Shown one piece after another: positions 10,236-20,984 of a stretch of DNA of 64,000 bases. Location: NCBI GenBank assembly GCA_035519135.1, contig DATIWX010000130.1, positions 62,001 to 126,000 of the forward strand, given 5' to 3'. The DNA is from VBDM01 sp035519135 (GTDB taxonomy: Bacteria > Pseudomonadota > Gammaproteobacteria > Burkholderiales > SG8-39). Both the position numbers and the translations under genes were made by a program. The first letter of the stretch is position 1, and every line of letters starts with the position of its first letter. Under the pieces are notes generated by a model that was not told the origin of the DNA, searched no databases, and saw only the letters and a list, made by a program, of their open reading frames with translations.

Positions 10236-11201
10236 ATGACTAGGGTCGCCCCGGCGTTCGCCGCACTGCTTCTCGGTCCCGCCATGTGCGCGGCGCAGGA
10301 GGGCGACTGGCCCAGCCGCGCGATCCAGATTGTCGTGCCCTATACACCCGGCACCGGTGCCGACATCCTCGCCCGCATCCTCGGACCGATGCTCGCCGAG
10401 CGCTGGAAAGTCGCGGTCGTGATCGAGAACCGGGCAGGCGCGTCGGGCAACATCGGTACCGACTTCGTCGCAAAGTCCGGGCCGGATGGCTATACCTTGC
10501 TTTGCACAGCAACTTCCTTCGGCACCAATCCGGCGATCAATCGAAAGCTGCCGTTCGATCCGGTCAAGAGTTTCGACCCGGTGGTTCAGCTTGCGAGCAG
10601 CTCGGTCTCGGTCATCGTCAATCCCGGATTGCCTGCGAAGTCGATGGGCGAGTTTCTCGAGCTCGCGCGCAGCCAACCCGGCAAGCTCAACTATTCCTCT
10701 CCAGGGAGTGGAGGGCCCCAGCATCTCGCCATGGAGCTGCTGAAGCAGCAAGCGCATATCGATCTCGTTCATGTCCCGTACAAGGGGTCGGGAGGCGCCC
10801 TGGCCGATCTGGTCGGGGGGCACGTACAGGCGATGATCGTCTCGCTGCAGACTGCCGCCCCCTATGTTCAGAGCGGTAAGCTGCGGATGTTGGCGGTGAT
10901 GAGCTCGGAGCGCTCGGAGGCGTTTCCAGACATTCCAACGCTGAAGGAGCTGGGACTTCCGGATCTGGAGGTCGATACCTGGTACGGCGTCTTCGCTCCA
11001 GCTGGAACGAGCAAGGCTGCCGTGGTCAGGCTGAATGCAGAGCTGAACGCGCTGCTCAAGCAACCAGAGATTCGCGCCGTGCTCGCGAAACAGGGAATGC
11101 TGCCCGTGGGCGGAAGCCCCGAGCGCTTCGGCGAGCTCGTGCGCAATGAATTGGCGCGCTGGTCGCGGGTGGTCGCCGCTGCCGGGATCAAGGCCGACTG
11201 A
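10236..11201 (+). CDS. Bug/TctC-family periplasmic solute receptor
   Basis: A 321-residue protein with a signal peptide (MTRVAPAFAALLLGPAMCAAQ) followed by the Bug-family start WPSRAIQIVVPYTPGTGADILAR. Also present are the family segments ENRAGASGNIG, YSSPGSGGPQHLAMELL and VPYKGSGGALADL. Bug receptors bind carboxylates for tripartite tricarboxylate transporters, but no tctA or tctB is nearby, as is usual for the many orphan Bug proteins of Burkholderiales. The start is ATG 10236; a GTG directly before it (10233) is equally possible. GAGGAGAG is about 20 bp upstream, which is rather far. The neighbouring aldolase (31 bp) hints at a hydroxy-acid ligand, but this is weak. Confidence 0.85.
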   Translation: MTRVAPAFAALLLGPAMCAAQEGDWPSRAIQIVVPYTPGTGADILARILGPMLAERWKVAVVIENRAGASGNIGTDFVAKSGPDGYTLLCTATSFGTNPAINRKLPFDPVKSFDPVVQLASSSVSVIVNPGLPAKSMGEFLELARSQPGKLNYSSPGSGGPQHLAMELLKQQAHIDLVHVPYKGSGGALADLVGGHVQAMIVSLQTAAPYVQSGKLRMLAVMSSERSEAFPDIPTLKELGLPDLEVDTWYGVFAPAGTSKAAVVRLNAELNALLKQPEIRAVLAKQGMLPVGGSPERFGELVRNELARWSRVVAAAGIKAD

Positions 11202-11231
11202 AATCCGAGATTTCCGAAGACAAGGGAACCG

Positions 11232-11945
11232 ATGAACCAGATTGAAGACCTCGTCGCAGCGTATCGAATTCTCGCCGAGCAGGGCGTTATCGATGCCTAC
11301 GGCCACGTGAGCGTGCGCGCGGCGGGCGACCCGAAACGCTATCTCCTGGCCCGCTCGATCGCTCCGGAGCTGGTGACTCACGGCGATATTCTGGAATACG
11401 ATCTGGAGAGCAATCCGATCAACCCCCGGGGGCGGGAGTCGGTGCGCGAGCGCTTCATTCACGGCGAGATCTACAAGGCGCGGCCCGACGTGAACGCGGT
11501 CGTCCACAACCATTCTCCTTCGGTGGTGCCTTTCAGCGTCACGACGATCCCGATGCAGCCGGTGTTCCACATGGCCGCGTTTGTCGGCGACGGCGTTCCG
11601 AACTTCGAAATCCGAGACGCGGAGAAAGATACCGATCTGCTCGTCAAGACTCCATACCTGGGACAAGCTCTCGCCAAATGCCTGGGCAGGAGCCCGGCTG
11701 CCCTGATGCGCGGGCACGGGTCCGTCACCGTGGGCGAAACCCTCCCGCGTGCCGTGGGGCGCAGCATCTATCTGGAGATGAGCGCTCGCATGCAGCTCCA
11801 GGCGATCACGATCGCGGGGCCGGGAGGCAAGATCACCTATCTCGACAAGGGTGAAGTACGTGCCTCCGTTCCGGCGCAGGACTACGGACGCGCCTGGCCG
11901 ATGTGGCGGGCGAAAGCGCTTGCCGGCCTCAAGGCGGCGGAGTGA
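11232..11945 (+). CDS. class II aldolase/adducin family protein
   Basis: A 237-residue protein of the zinc-dependent class II aldolase/adducin fold, related to fuculose-phosphate aldolase. Metal ligands are visible as H92 and H94 in VVHNHS and H162 in MRGHGSV, with a likely catalytic E79 in HGEIY. An early GHVSVR matches the family substrate pocket. Typical activities are retro-aldol cleavage of sugar phosphates or decarboxylation of small hydroxy acids; the substrate cannot be read from sequence. It lies 30 bp after the Bug receptor and 31 bp before bioF, so it may be transcribed with the biotin genes without being part of biotin synthesis. Confidence 0.8.
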   Translation: MNQIEDLVAAYRILAEQGVIDAYGHVSVRAAGDPKRYLLARSIAPELVTHGDILEYDLESNPINPRGRESVRERFIHGEIYKARPDVNAVVHNHSPSVVPFSVTTIPMQPVFHMAAFVGDGVPNFEIRDAEKDTDLLVKTPYLGQALAKCLGRSPAALMRGHGSVTVGETLPRAVGRSIYLEMSARMQLQAITIAGPGGKITYLDKGEVRASVPAQDYGRAWPMWRAKALAGLKAAE

Positions 11946-11976
11946 GCCTCGCGGCGTTCGCGCCGCTCCAGGTCCG

Positions 11977-13152
11977 ATGATCTTCCAACTTATCGCACAG
12001 CGGCTCGCCGACCTCGGGAACGCGGGCCTGTTGCGACGCCGCTTCGTCCGCGAAGGCCCCCAGGGACCGCGCATCGTCGTCGAGGGACGGGAATACCTTG
12101 CCTTCTGCAGCAACGACTACCTCGGACTCGCGAACCACCCTCGCATCGTCGAAGCGGCTGTCGACGCAGCGCTGCGGTACGGAATCGGGCAAGGAGCTTC
12201 GCACTTGCTGAGCGGGCACAGCGCGCTCCACGAACGTCTTGAATCGTCGCTCGCCGAATTTGTGCGGATGCCCCGCGCCCTGCTTTTCTCGAGCGGCTAT
12301 CAGGCGAATATCGGTGCCGTCACGGCGCTCGCCGGTGCCGGGGACACGGTCTTTTCCGACGCGCTCAATCACGCGTCCCTGATCGACGGAGTGCGCCTGT
12401 CGCGTGCCCAGGTCGTTCGCTATCCGCATGCTGACGTGGGTTTCCTGTCTCAAGCCCTCGCCGTGTCGAGCGGCAAGACCAAGTTGATCGTGACCGACAG
12501 CGTGTTCAGCATGGACGGAGATATGGCACCGGTACCCGCACTGCTCGAGTTGTGCGACCGCCACGACGCCTTGCTCCTGCTGGACGATGCACACGGATTC
12601 GGGGTCGTCGGGCCCGAAGGCCGGGGCACGGCTTTGCATTTCGGCCTGCGCTCTTCGCGCATCGTCTACGTCGGCACGCTGGGCAAAGCCGCGGGCGTGT
12701 CCGGTGCTTTCGTGGCCGGAGCCCCGGAAATCGTGGAATCCATCCTGCAGCGGGCGCGAACCTATACTTATACGACCGCCGCTCCGGCGATGCTCGCCGC
12801 CGCGGTCGAGGCGAGCCTGCAGCTTGTCCGAAGAGAAGAATGGCGCCGCGAGCACCTGCGAAATCTCGTCGGCGTCCTCCGGGAGTCGCTTCGAGAGGCC
12901 GAGGTCGAGCCCACGCCCTCCGATACTCCGATTCAGCCGCTCATCCTCGGCACCAACTCCAGGGCGCTGGGCGCGAGCACAGCAATGCGCGAGCGCGGGA
13001 TCTTGGTGCCCGCGATTCGCCCGCCCACGGTTCCGGAAGGCACGGCGCGGCTGAGGATCTCGCTTTCGGCCGCGCATTCCGAGAGGGACGTTTCGCGGCT
13101 CGCGACCGCGTTGCGCGAGGTGTGCCGTGCCGGGGCCGAGGCACACGCCTAG
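11977..13152 (+). CDS. bioF: 8-amino-7-oxononanoate synthase
   Basis: A 391-residue PLP enzyme of the alpha-oxoamine synthase family. It condenses pimeloyl-ACP or pimeloyl-CoA with alanine in biotin synthesis. Family segments include FCSNDYLGLANHP, GQGASHLLSGH, DSVFSMDGD, LLDDAHGFGVVG and the PLP lysine K237 in VGTLGKAAGVSG. Length is normal. The start at ATG 11977 gives a standard N-terminus. bioD follows after 20 bp and bioA overlaps bioD, forming a bioF-bioD-bioA operon. bioB and bioC are not in the window. The sequence alone does not separate BioF from other AOS members, but the context does. Confidence 0.93.
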   Translation: MIFQLIAQRLADLGNAGLLRRRFVREGPQGPRIVVEGREYLAFCSNDYLGLANHPRIVEAAVDAALRYGIGQGASHLLSGHSALHERLESSLAEFVRMPRALLFSSGYQANIGAVTALAGAGDTVFSDALNHASLIDGVRLSRAQVVRYPHADVGFLSQALAVSSGKTKLIVTDSVFSMDGDMAPVPALLELCDRHDALLLLDDAHGFGVVGPEGRGTALHFGLRSSRIVYVGTLGKAAGVSGAFVAGAPEIVESILQRARTYTYTTAAPAMLAAAVEASLQLVRREEWRREHLRNLVGVLRESLREAEVEPTPSDTPIQPLILGTNSRALGASTAMRERGILVPAIRPPTVPEGTARLRISLSAAHSERDVSRLATALREVCRAGAEAHA

Positions 13153-13172
13153 ATCGCGGCGAGCGAGGCGAA

Positions 13173-13850
13173 TTGGGCCGGGGTTTTTTCGTGACGGGAA
13201 CCGATACCGGCGTCGGAAAGACGCTGATCGCTTGCGCTCTTCTGCACGCGCTTGCCGGTAGCGGCAGGTCGGCGGTGGGCATGAAGCCGGTGGCCGCTGG
13301 ATCCGAGGCGGGGCACTGGGCGGACGTGGAGGCCCTCGCCGCCGCAAGCGTGGTGCGTGCTCCTTCGCATCTCGCCAATCCCTATGCCTTCGAGCCGGCG
13401 ATCGCGCCGCATATCGCAGCCGAGCTGGCGGAGGTACGGATAGAGATCGAAACGATCGCGCATGCCTATGAAGCGCTGTGCCGGCGCGCCGAGGTTGTCG
13501 TGGTCGAAGGGGTCGGAGGTTTTCTTGTGCCTTTGAATGCACGAGATACCGGCGCCGATCTCGCGAAGCGGCTGGCCTTGCCCATCGTGCTCGTCGTGGG
13601 GATGCGACTCGGCTGTCTCAACCATGCGCTGCTCACGCGAGCGCAGATCGAAGCCCACGGGCTGCGCTGTGCCGGCTGGGTGGCCAACTGCGTCGCTCCC
13701 GACATGCCCCATCTCGACGGGAACGTCCGCGCGCTCGAGGAGCGGCTTCACTGCCCGCTCCTCGGTACCGTGCCGTTTCAGCGCGATCCCCGGCCGGAGC
13801 ACGTCGCCCCACTGCTGTTCATGGAAGCCTTGATCGAGGCGACGGCGTGA
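13173..13850 (+). CDS. bioD: dethiobiotin synthetase
   Basis: A 225-residue P-loop enzyme that makes dethiobiotin from DAPA, CO2 and ATP. The N-terminal GRGFFVTGTDTGVGKT has the P-loop at residues 9-17 with K16, as in E. coli BioD. MKPVAAG and VVEGVGGFLVPL are further family motifs. There is no ATG near the conserved N-terminus; the TTG at 13173 gives a standard length, and a GTG at 13191 would cut into the P-loop strand. Its stop overlaps the GTG start of bioA. Confidence 0.9.
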   Translation: MGRGFFVTGTDTGVGKTLIACALLHALAGSGRSAVGMKPVAAGSEAGHWADVEALAAASVVRAPSHLANPYAFEPAIAPHIAAELAEVRIEIETIAHAYEALCRRAEVVVVEGVGGFLVPLNARDTGADLAKRLALPIVLVVGMRLGCLNHALLTRAQIEAHGLRCAGWVANCVAPDMPHLDGNVRALEERLHCPLLGTVPFQRDPRPEHVAPLLFMEALIEATA

Positions 13851-15166
13851 GCGCGAACGCCAAGCTCGCGGGCCGCAGCTTGCGCGCGGTATGGCACCCC
13901 TGCACGCAGATGAAGCATCACGAAGCGCTGCCTCTCGTGCCGATCAGCCGCGCGCAAGGGGTCTGGCTCTACGATTTCGAGGGCCGGCGCATTCTCGACG
14001 CGATCAGCTCCTGGTGGGTGAACCTGCTCGGACACGGCCATCCGCGCGTCAATGCGGCACTGCGTGCGCAACTCGAATCGCTGGAGCACGTCATGCTCGC
14101 CGGTCTTACCCACGAGCCTGCGGTAGAGCTCGCCGAGCGTCTGGCAGAGCTCTCCCCGCGCGGACTCGGGCACTGCTCGTTCGCATCCGATGGTGCCTCG
14201 GCGGTCGAGATCGCTCTGAAGATGAGCCACCAGTACTGGAGGAACGTCGGGAAGCCCGAAAAGGCCGGGTTCGTCGCTCTCGCGAACGGCTATCACGGCG
14301 AGACGCTCGGGGCGCTGTCGGTCACCGACATCCCGCTGTACCGTGACTGCTATGCTCCATTGCTCCAGGGCAGCGCAAGGGTAAGCACGCCCGACTGGCG
14401 CCTGGCGCGTCCGGGCGAAACGCCAGCGCAGTACGCCGCGCGCTGCGCGCTCGAGCTCGAAGCCCATCTCGAGAAGCACGCGAGCCGGACGGCGGCCTTC
14501 ATCGTCGAACCGCTGGTGCAGTGCGCGGGGGGGATGGCAATGCACCACCCGGAATACCTGCGCCGCGCGCGCGAGATCTGCGATCGCTTCGAGGTGCTGC
14601 TGATCGCGGACGAAATCGCGGTCGGCTTAGGGCGCACCGGGACGCTTTTCGCCTGCGAGCAGGCGGGCATCGTTCCCGACCTGCTGTGCCTGTCCAAGGG
14701 GATCACCGGAGGTTACCTGCCGCTGTCGGTGGTGATGGCGGGCGAGCGCGTATACCAGGTCTTCTACGACGACAGGCTCGAACGGGGCTTCCTGCACTCG
14801 CACTCCTACAGCGGCAACCCGCTGGCCTGCCGCGCCGCCCTCGCCGTGCTCGACGTGATCGAGGACGAAGGCATCCTGAAGCGCAACCGCGAGACAGCGG
14901 CCTACCTGAACCGGCGCGCCGAGCCGATCCGCTCGCATCCCCGGGTCGAGCATTTCCGCAATGCGGGAATGATCTGGGCCTTTGACGTAGGCGGCGCGGG
15001 TCCGGAGTTTTCGAGAGAATTCGCGCGGCGCGCCCTCGAATCCGGCGTACTGCTTCGCCCCCTGGGATCGACCGTGTACTGGATGCCGCCGTATGCGATA
15101 GAGGCGCCTGAAGTCGATTTCCTCATCGAGGCGGTGAGCAGCTTGCTCGACACCGCGCCGCAGTGA
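13847..15166 (+). CDS. bioA: adenosylmethionine--8-amino-7-oxononanoate aminotransferase
   Basis: A 439-residue class III PLP aminotransferase that converts KAPA to DAPA using SAM as amino donor. BioA hallmarks are VWHPCTQMK (15-23), SSWWVNLLGHGHP, GYHGETLGALSV, LIADEIAVGLGRTG, PLP lysine K284 in CLSKGITGG, and HSHSYSGNPLAC. It begins at GTG 13847, overlapping the bioD stop by 4 bp, so the two are translationally coupled. Length is typical of the family. A perfect GAGCCGCGCGGCTC palindrome (15165-15178) sits at its end, without a T-run. Confidence 0.95.
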   Translation: MSANAKLAGRSLRAVWHPCTQMKHHEALPLVPISRAQGVWLYDFEGRRILDAISSWWVNLLGHGHPRVNAALRAQLESLEHVMLAGLTHEPAVELAERLAELSPRGLGHCSFASDGASAVEIALKMSHQYWRNVGKPEKAGFVALANGYHGETLGALSVTDIPLYRDCYAPLLQGSARVSTPDWRLARPGETPAQYAARCALELEAHLEKHASRTAAFIVEPLVQCAGGMAMHHPEYLRRAREICDRFEVLLIADEIAVGLGRTGTLFACEQAGIVPDLLCLSKGITGGYLPLSVVMAGERVYQVFYDDRLERGFLHSHSYSGNPLACRAALAVLDVIEDEGILKRNRETAAYLNRRAEPIRSHPRVEHFRNAGMIWAFDVGGAGPEFSREFARRALESGVLLRPLGSTVYWMPPYAIEAPEVDFLIEAVSSLLDTAPQ

Positions 15167-15215
15167 GCCGCGCGGCTCGCCGTGCTAGACTGCAGCGCTT
15201 TCCGCCGCAGCCGCA

Positions 15216-17263
<2,048 letters not shown>

Positions 17264-17267
<4 letters not shown>

Positions 17268-18328
17268 GAGCGAAGCGGACTGACGAGAAGGCGGCCGGGC
17301 TGCCTGCCTCCGACGACCACCGGACCTCCGCCCAGCCAGGGACCATCCGGGAGGTGGAGCTTGATCGAGAAGGATGCGAGGGTCCCCGCGGAAACGGTCC
17401 CGCGCGGACCGGTGGCGCTTGCCACGACCGAGAGCGGCTGGCTGCCAATGCAGGCCTCGAGGCTCCAGAAAGTGATCTCGCCCGGGGGCGGCTCGACCGG
17501 AGCGCCGGCGATCCGCGTTGCCCAGTCCGACGTCCATGTCTCCGCGCGCTGCCAGGATTGCGGCGCGCTCGGGGAGAAGCAGCGCGCGACTCGCGCCCAA
17601 GTCGCCTTGTACGCGATAGAGAGCTCCACAGCGTAGCGTCCACCCAGCGGCCGGTCGCCCTCGATCCGCTGCAAGGTCGAGCCCGCCGCCAGATCGGGCA
17701 CGAGCCGTTGCAACACTTCCTCGGCGCCCTCGATGCGCGCCGAGCGCTCGATCGCAGCGAGGACCTGGGATGCGCGCGCTGCTCCGGGAGGAATCGAGCC
17801 GAGGGCCTTCACCGCGATATCCGCCGTACGCTGCGCGAGCCTGATTTCCGTATCGTCTGCGGGTTGCCGGATCGAGGTGAACAGCGCAGTCACGTCGGCA
17901 AGCCGTGTCGCATGGGATTGCGACAGAGGCTCCGCGACGCGCCAGGGCAGGGCGTCGAGCTCGACCACCCCGATGCGCGAGCTCCCGGAGACGCGCTCAC
18001 CGAGCACGGCGGAGGCGGCGGGGCCGAGCTGCACCACCGATTGCACTTCACCCACGTGGCTGACACTGCGTATCCAGTCCTGCATGCGCCTGGAGAAAGC
18101 GGCTAGCAACACCGGCGCCCCGGCCGGAAACACCACCAGCAGCGCCTCGTTCCAGTACGGCACGAAGTGCGTCAGCCAGGCCACGGCGCTCGGGCGCGCG
18201 AAGGACGTATAGACCAGCACCGCGCCCAGCCCGTCGGCCTTCATCCTGTCCTGGAGCCTGGACAGCCGGCCCTCCAGGACCGAGGCCGGAACCTCCTCGC
18301 GCGACCAGCTGATCAATCCGCGCCGCAA
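17264..18328 (-). CDS. M24/creatinase-like protein without metal site, second of pair
   Basis: A 354-residue protein. Residues 20-150 resemble the creatinase/prolidase N-terminal domain (RLSRLQDRMKADGLGAVLVY, PYWNEALLVVFPAG). The rest follows the pita-bread pattern loosely (AVELSIAYKATWARVARCF) but none of the five M24 metal ligands can be found. It begins 3 bp after the stop of another M24-like gene and is surely co-transcribed with it. It is probably not a peptidase; a binding or scaffold role, perhaps as heteromer with its neighbour, is possible. No closer family is recognised. Confidence 0.6.
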
Positions 18329-18331
18329 GAC

Positions 18332-19441
18332 CTAGGTTCCCGGAACGGAGAACAGCTGTCGCGGAGTCCGGGTCAGGACCTCGCATCCGCTCGCAGAGAC
18401 GCGGACCGAATCGCCGTGAACGAAATAGCCCACCTCCGGATGGTAGGTGTTGGGGTGTACCACCAGCACCATCTCCGGCTCGAGCACCAGATCCACGTCC
18501 TCGAGCACCGCGGGTCGCCCGTCGACGTAGAGACCGAGTCCGTGGCCGCGCACGCGCGTGTACTCGGAGCTCAGGTACTTGCCCAGTCCGTGGCGATGAA
18601 AGACTTCGTTTTGCGCACGTGCCACTTCTCCGGCCGTCGCTCCGGGGCGCACCGCCGCGATACCTGCAGCGAGCGCCTCATCGTATGGGGCGAAAGCGCG
18701 CATCTGCGCGTCGCTCGGTGATCCGATCGCCAGCGTGCGGCAGATTTGCGCATAGTAGCCGTCGACGCAGGGCGTAAGCTCGGTCGTCACCAGGTCCCCG
18801 GGCGACAGGCGCCGCTCCGTGGGCGGGTGCATGCCTCTGACCTCGCGGCCGCCGCTGGCGAGGATCTGGAAATTCTCCGGACACCCGCGCGAGCGAAAGA
18901 ACGCCTCGACCTCGGCGACCAGCGCATATTCCGGCTGCCCGACACGAGCGGCTTCGCGGAAGACGGCATAACCTTCGTCGGCGAGGGCTGCTGCGCGGCG
19001 CAGCGCGTCGATCTCCGAAGGAGACTTCAGGAGCATGAGCCGGTCTAGCATCGCGGTGGCCGAGGCCATGCTCGACGCGAGCGGACCGGTCGCGAGACGA
19101 TAGGGGACCGCGGCGAGCGGCGCGAGGGCCAGCCGTTTGCTGCCGTAGGAACCGATAGCGGCCTCGGCCTCCTCGATGGGCGAGAGCGACCAGCTCACCT
19201 CGATGTCTTTTTGTTCGGCGTAATAGCGCGCGGCCTCTGCGGGAAGCTCCGTGATGACGCGGACTTTGCCCTGGCGCTCGATGAAAGCGAAGACCTGTCC
19301 CTCGGTGGGGGTGAGATCGGCGGCGTAGCGCAGATAATCGCTGCGCCAGGGGTTTCCCGCGACGACGAGGACGTCGATGCCCTCCGTGGCCATCGCGGCG
19401 GCGAGCCGTGCGCGTCGGTCGGCGCGAAGGCTGGCGGGCAT
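18332..19441 (-). CDS. M24-family peptidase-like protein with altered metal ligands
   Basis: A 369-residue protein with a creatinase N-domain (1-135) and a pita-bread M24 domain (140-369). The fold is clear (LKSPSEIDALRRAAALADEG, RVRGHGLGLYVDGRP), but aligned metal positions are E221 (normally Asp), Q232 (Asp), H300 (His, kept), H329 (Glu) and G343 (Glu). Thus four of five dimetal ligands differ from Xaa-Pro peptidases. It might bind one metal, act as a non-peptidase hydrolase, or be inactive. The start at ATG 19441 lies 5 bp after the Bug receptor stop, giving an operon of receptor and two M24-like proteins. Confidence 0.75.
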   Translation of the reverse strand: MPASLRADRRARLAAAMATEGIDVLVVAGNPWRSDYLRYAADLTPTEGQVFAFIERQGKVRVITELPAEAARYYAEQKDIEVSWSLSPIEEAEAAIGSYGSKRLALAPLAAVPYRLATGPLASSMASATAMLDRLMLLKSPSEIDALRRAAALADEGYAVFREAARVGQPEYALVAEVEAFFRSRGCPENFQILASGGREVRGMHPPTERRLSPGDLVTTELTPCVDGYYAQICRTLAIGSPSDAQMRAFAPYDEALAAGIAAVRPGATAGEVARAQNEVFHRHGLGKYLSSEYTRVRGHGLGLYVDGRPAVLEDVDLVLEPEMVLVVHPNTYHPEVGYFVHGDSVRVSASGCEVLTRTPRQLFSVPGT

Positions 19442-19446
19442 GAGCC

Positions 19447-20421
19447 TCACTCCGGTCTGATGCCGCCGCGTTCGACGATGGATTTGTAGCGCCCCGACTC
19501 CGACTTGAGGAAGGCTGCGGTGTCCGCGGGCGAGAGCCCTATCGGCACGTGGCCCAGCTCGCCGATGCGCCTGCGCACGGCCGCGTCCGCGAGGGCCTTG
19601 CGGAAATCGGCGCCCAGGCGCTCGATGATGCGCGGGTTCGTACCGCGGGGTGCGGCGAGAACCCACCAGTTGCCGCCGACGAGCTGCGGAAATCCGGCCT
19701 CGAGCGTGGTCGGAACGTCGGGCAGCTCGGCCATGCGCTCGCGCGCCAGCACGGCGAGGACTCTGAGCTTGCCGGCCTTGACCGGTCCGATGATCCCGGT
19801 CCAGGTGGGAAAAGCCATCTGGATGTCGCCGGCGAGCAAGCCCTGAACCATGGGGGGCGTTCCCTTGTACGGTACGTACACCACGGCGTTTCCGGTCTGC
19901 TGGGAGAACGCCGCGCCTGCGAGGTGGGCGGGGGATCCGGAGCCGGGCGAGCCGTAGTTGTATTTTCCCGGGCTCGCGCGCACGAACCGGGCCAGGTCCT
20001 GGAGAGACTTGGCGGGAACGTCCGCGCCGACCACCGCGAGCAGCGGCGCGTCGGCGAGCAGGGAAACCGGATCGAGCGCCGTGAGCGGATCGAATCCCAG
20101 GTTCGGGAACATGTGCGGAATCACCGCGAAAACCGCCGTCGGCGCGAGAAGCAGGGTGTAACCGTCCGGCGCGGCGCGCACGACCTCGCCGGTGCCGATG
20201 GCCCCGTCGGCGCCGGGCTTGCTCTCGACGACGAAGCGCTGCCCCAGGTCCGCTTCGATGCCGGGCGCCATGGTCCGGAAGATCGCCTCGGAAACGCTTC
20301 CCGCGGCGAAAGGAATCACCACGCGGATAGGTTTGGCCGGCCAGTCCTGAGCAGGGACGGGGGCAGGCGTGAGGGCGACCAGGGCTAGTACCGGAATCGC
20401 CAGGACCTGTCTGACTTTCAT
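19447..20421 (-). CDS. Bug/TctC-family periplasmic solute receptor
   Basis: A 324-residue receptor with signal peptide MKVRQVLAIPVLALVALTPAPVPAQ and Bug motifs WPAKPIRVVIPFAAGS, VVESKPGADGAIG, YGSPGSGSPAHLAG and VPYKGTPPMVQGLL. ATG 20421 is preceded by GAGGTGAT, which fixes the start. It is first in a minus-strand operon with the two M24-like genes, and the tight 5-bp spacing suggests the receptor and the M24-like proteins act on the same compound. The transporter membrane genes are not nearby. Confidence 0.88.
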   Translation of the reverse strand: MKVRQVLAIPVLALVALTPAPVPAQDWPAKPIRVVIPFAAGSVSEAIFRTMAPGIEADLGQRFVVESKPGADGAIGTGEVVRAAPDGYTLLLAPTAVFAVIPHMFPNLGFDPLTALDPVSLLADAPLLAVVGADVPAKSLQDLARFVRASPGKYNYGSPGSGSPAHLAGAAFSQQTGNAVVYVPYKGTPPMVQGLLAGDIQMAFPTWTGIIGPVKAGKLRVLAVLARERMAELPDVPTTLEAGFPQLVGGNWWVLAAPRGTNPRIIERLGADFRKALADAAVRRRIGELGHVPIGLSPADTAAFLKSESGRYKSIVERGGIRPE

Positions 20422-20441
20422 ATCACCTCGGTATAGTGTGC

Positions 20442-20453
20442 GCTCCGCGGAGC
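20442..20453. promoter_or_regulatory. 12-bp palindrome in divergent promoter gap
   Basis: GCTCCGCGGAGC is a perfect palindrome in the centre of the 55-bp gap between the divergent Bug receptor and phosphatase genes. It may be a shared operator; the gap must hold both promoters. Confidence 0.35.
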
Positions 20454-20476
20454 ATTCTATAGGGTTGGAATTGTCG

Positions 20477-20965
20477 ATGGGCGGCAGGCAGGTGGGCGTT
20501 CTGTTCGTCTGTACCGGGAATATCTGCCGCTCGCCCACGGCCGAGGCGGTCTTTCGCAAGCTCGTCGCCGAAGCGGGACTGTCGCGCGCGGTCATGGCAG
20601 ATTCGGCCGGCACGCACGGCTACCACACAGGCGAGCCGCCCGATCCTCGCGCCCAGGCCTCGGCGGCGGATCGCGGCTACGATCTGAGCGCCTTGCGCGC
20701 CCGCAGAGTCGAGCGCTCGGATTTTCAGCGCTTCGACCTGATCGTCGCGATGGACCGCGGCCATTTCGCGATTCTCTCGCGCATGGCGGAACCTTCGGCG
20801 ACCCACAAGCTGAAACTGATGATGTCCTACGCGCGGGACTTCAGGGAAGAAGACGTACCGGATCCCTACTACGGCAGCGTGCGGGACTTCGAGCGAGTGC
20901 TCGACATGCTCGAGGATGCCGCGCGCGGCCTGCTCGATTCCCTCGGCAAGCCGGCGCGGCGATAG
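20477..20965 (+). CDS. low-molecular-weight protein tyrosine phosphatase
   Basis: A 162-residue cytoplasmic phosphatase. The P-loop C12-T-G-N-I-C-R18-S gives the nucleophilic cysteine and phosphate-binding arginine, and the general acid lies in VPDPYYG. Length is typical. LMW-PTPs act on protein phosphotyrosine, often of exopolysaccharide kinases, but no such genes are nearby. The start at ATG 20477 directly precedes the first strand; a TTG two codons earlier is possible. It converges with rne after 19 bp. Confidence 0.9.
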   Translation: MGGRQVGVLFVCTGNICRSPTAEAVFRKLVAEAGLSRAVMADSAGTHGYHTGEPPDPRAQASAADRGYDLSALRARRVERSDFQRFDLIVAMDRGHFAILSRMAEPSATHKLKLMMSYARDFREEDVPDPYYGSVRDFERVLDMLEDAARGLLDSLGKPARR

Positions 20966-20984
20966 CCCGCAAGCCGGGTGACGA

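Noticed and set aside
10032..12113. 693-codon minus-strand frame
   Set aside because: Antisense to the Bug receptor and aldolase genes and overlaps tRNA-Asn; product is Arg/His-rich without domains.
15165..15178. 14-bp palindrome GAGCCGCGCGGCTC after bioA as terminator or LexA site
   Set aside because: No T-run follows, and it does not match a LexA box (CTGT-N8-ACAG). uvrB regulation by LexA cannot be supported.
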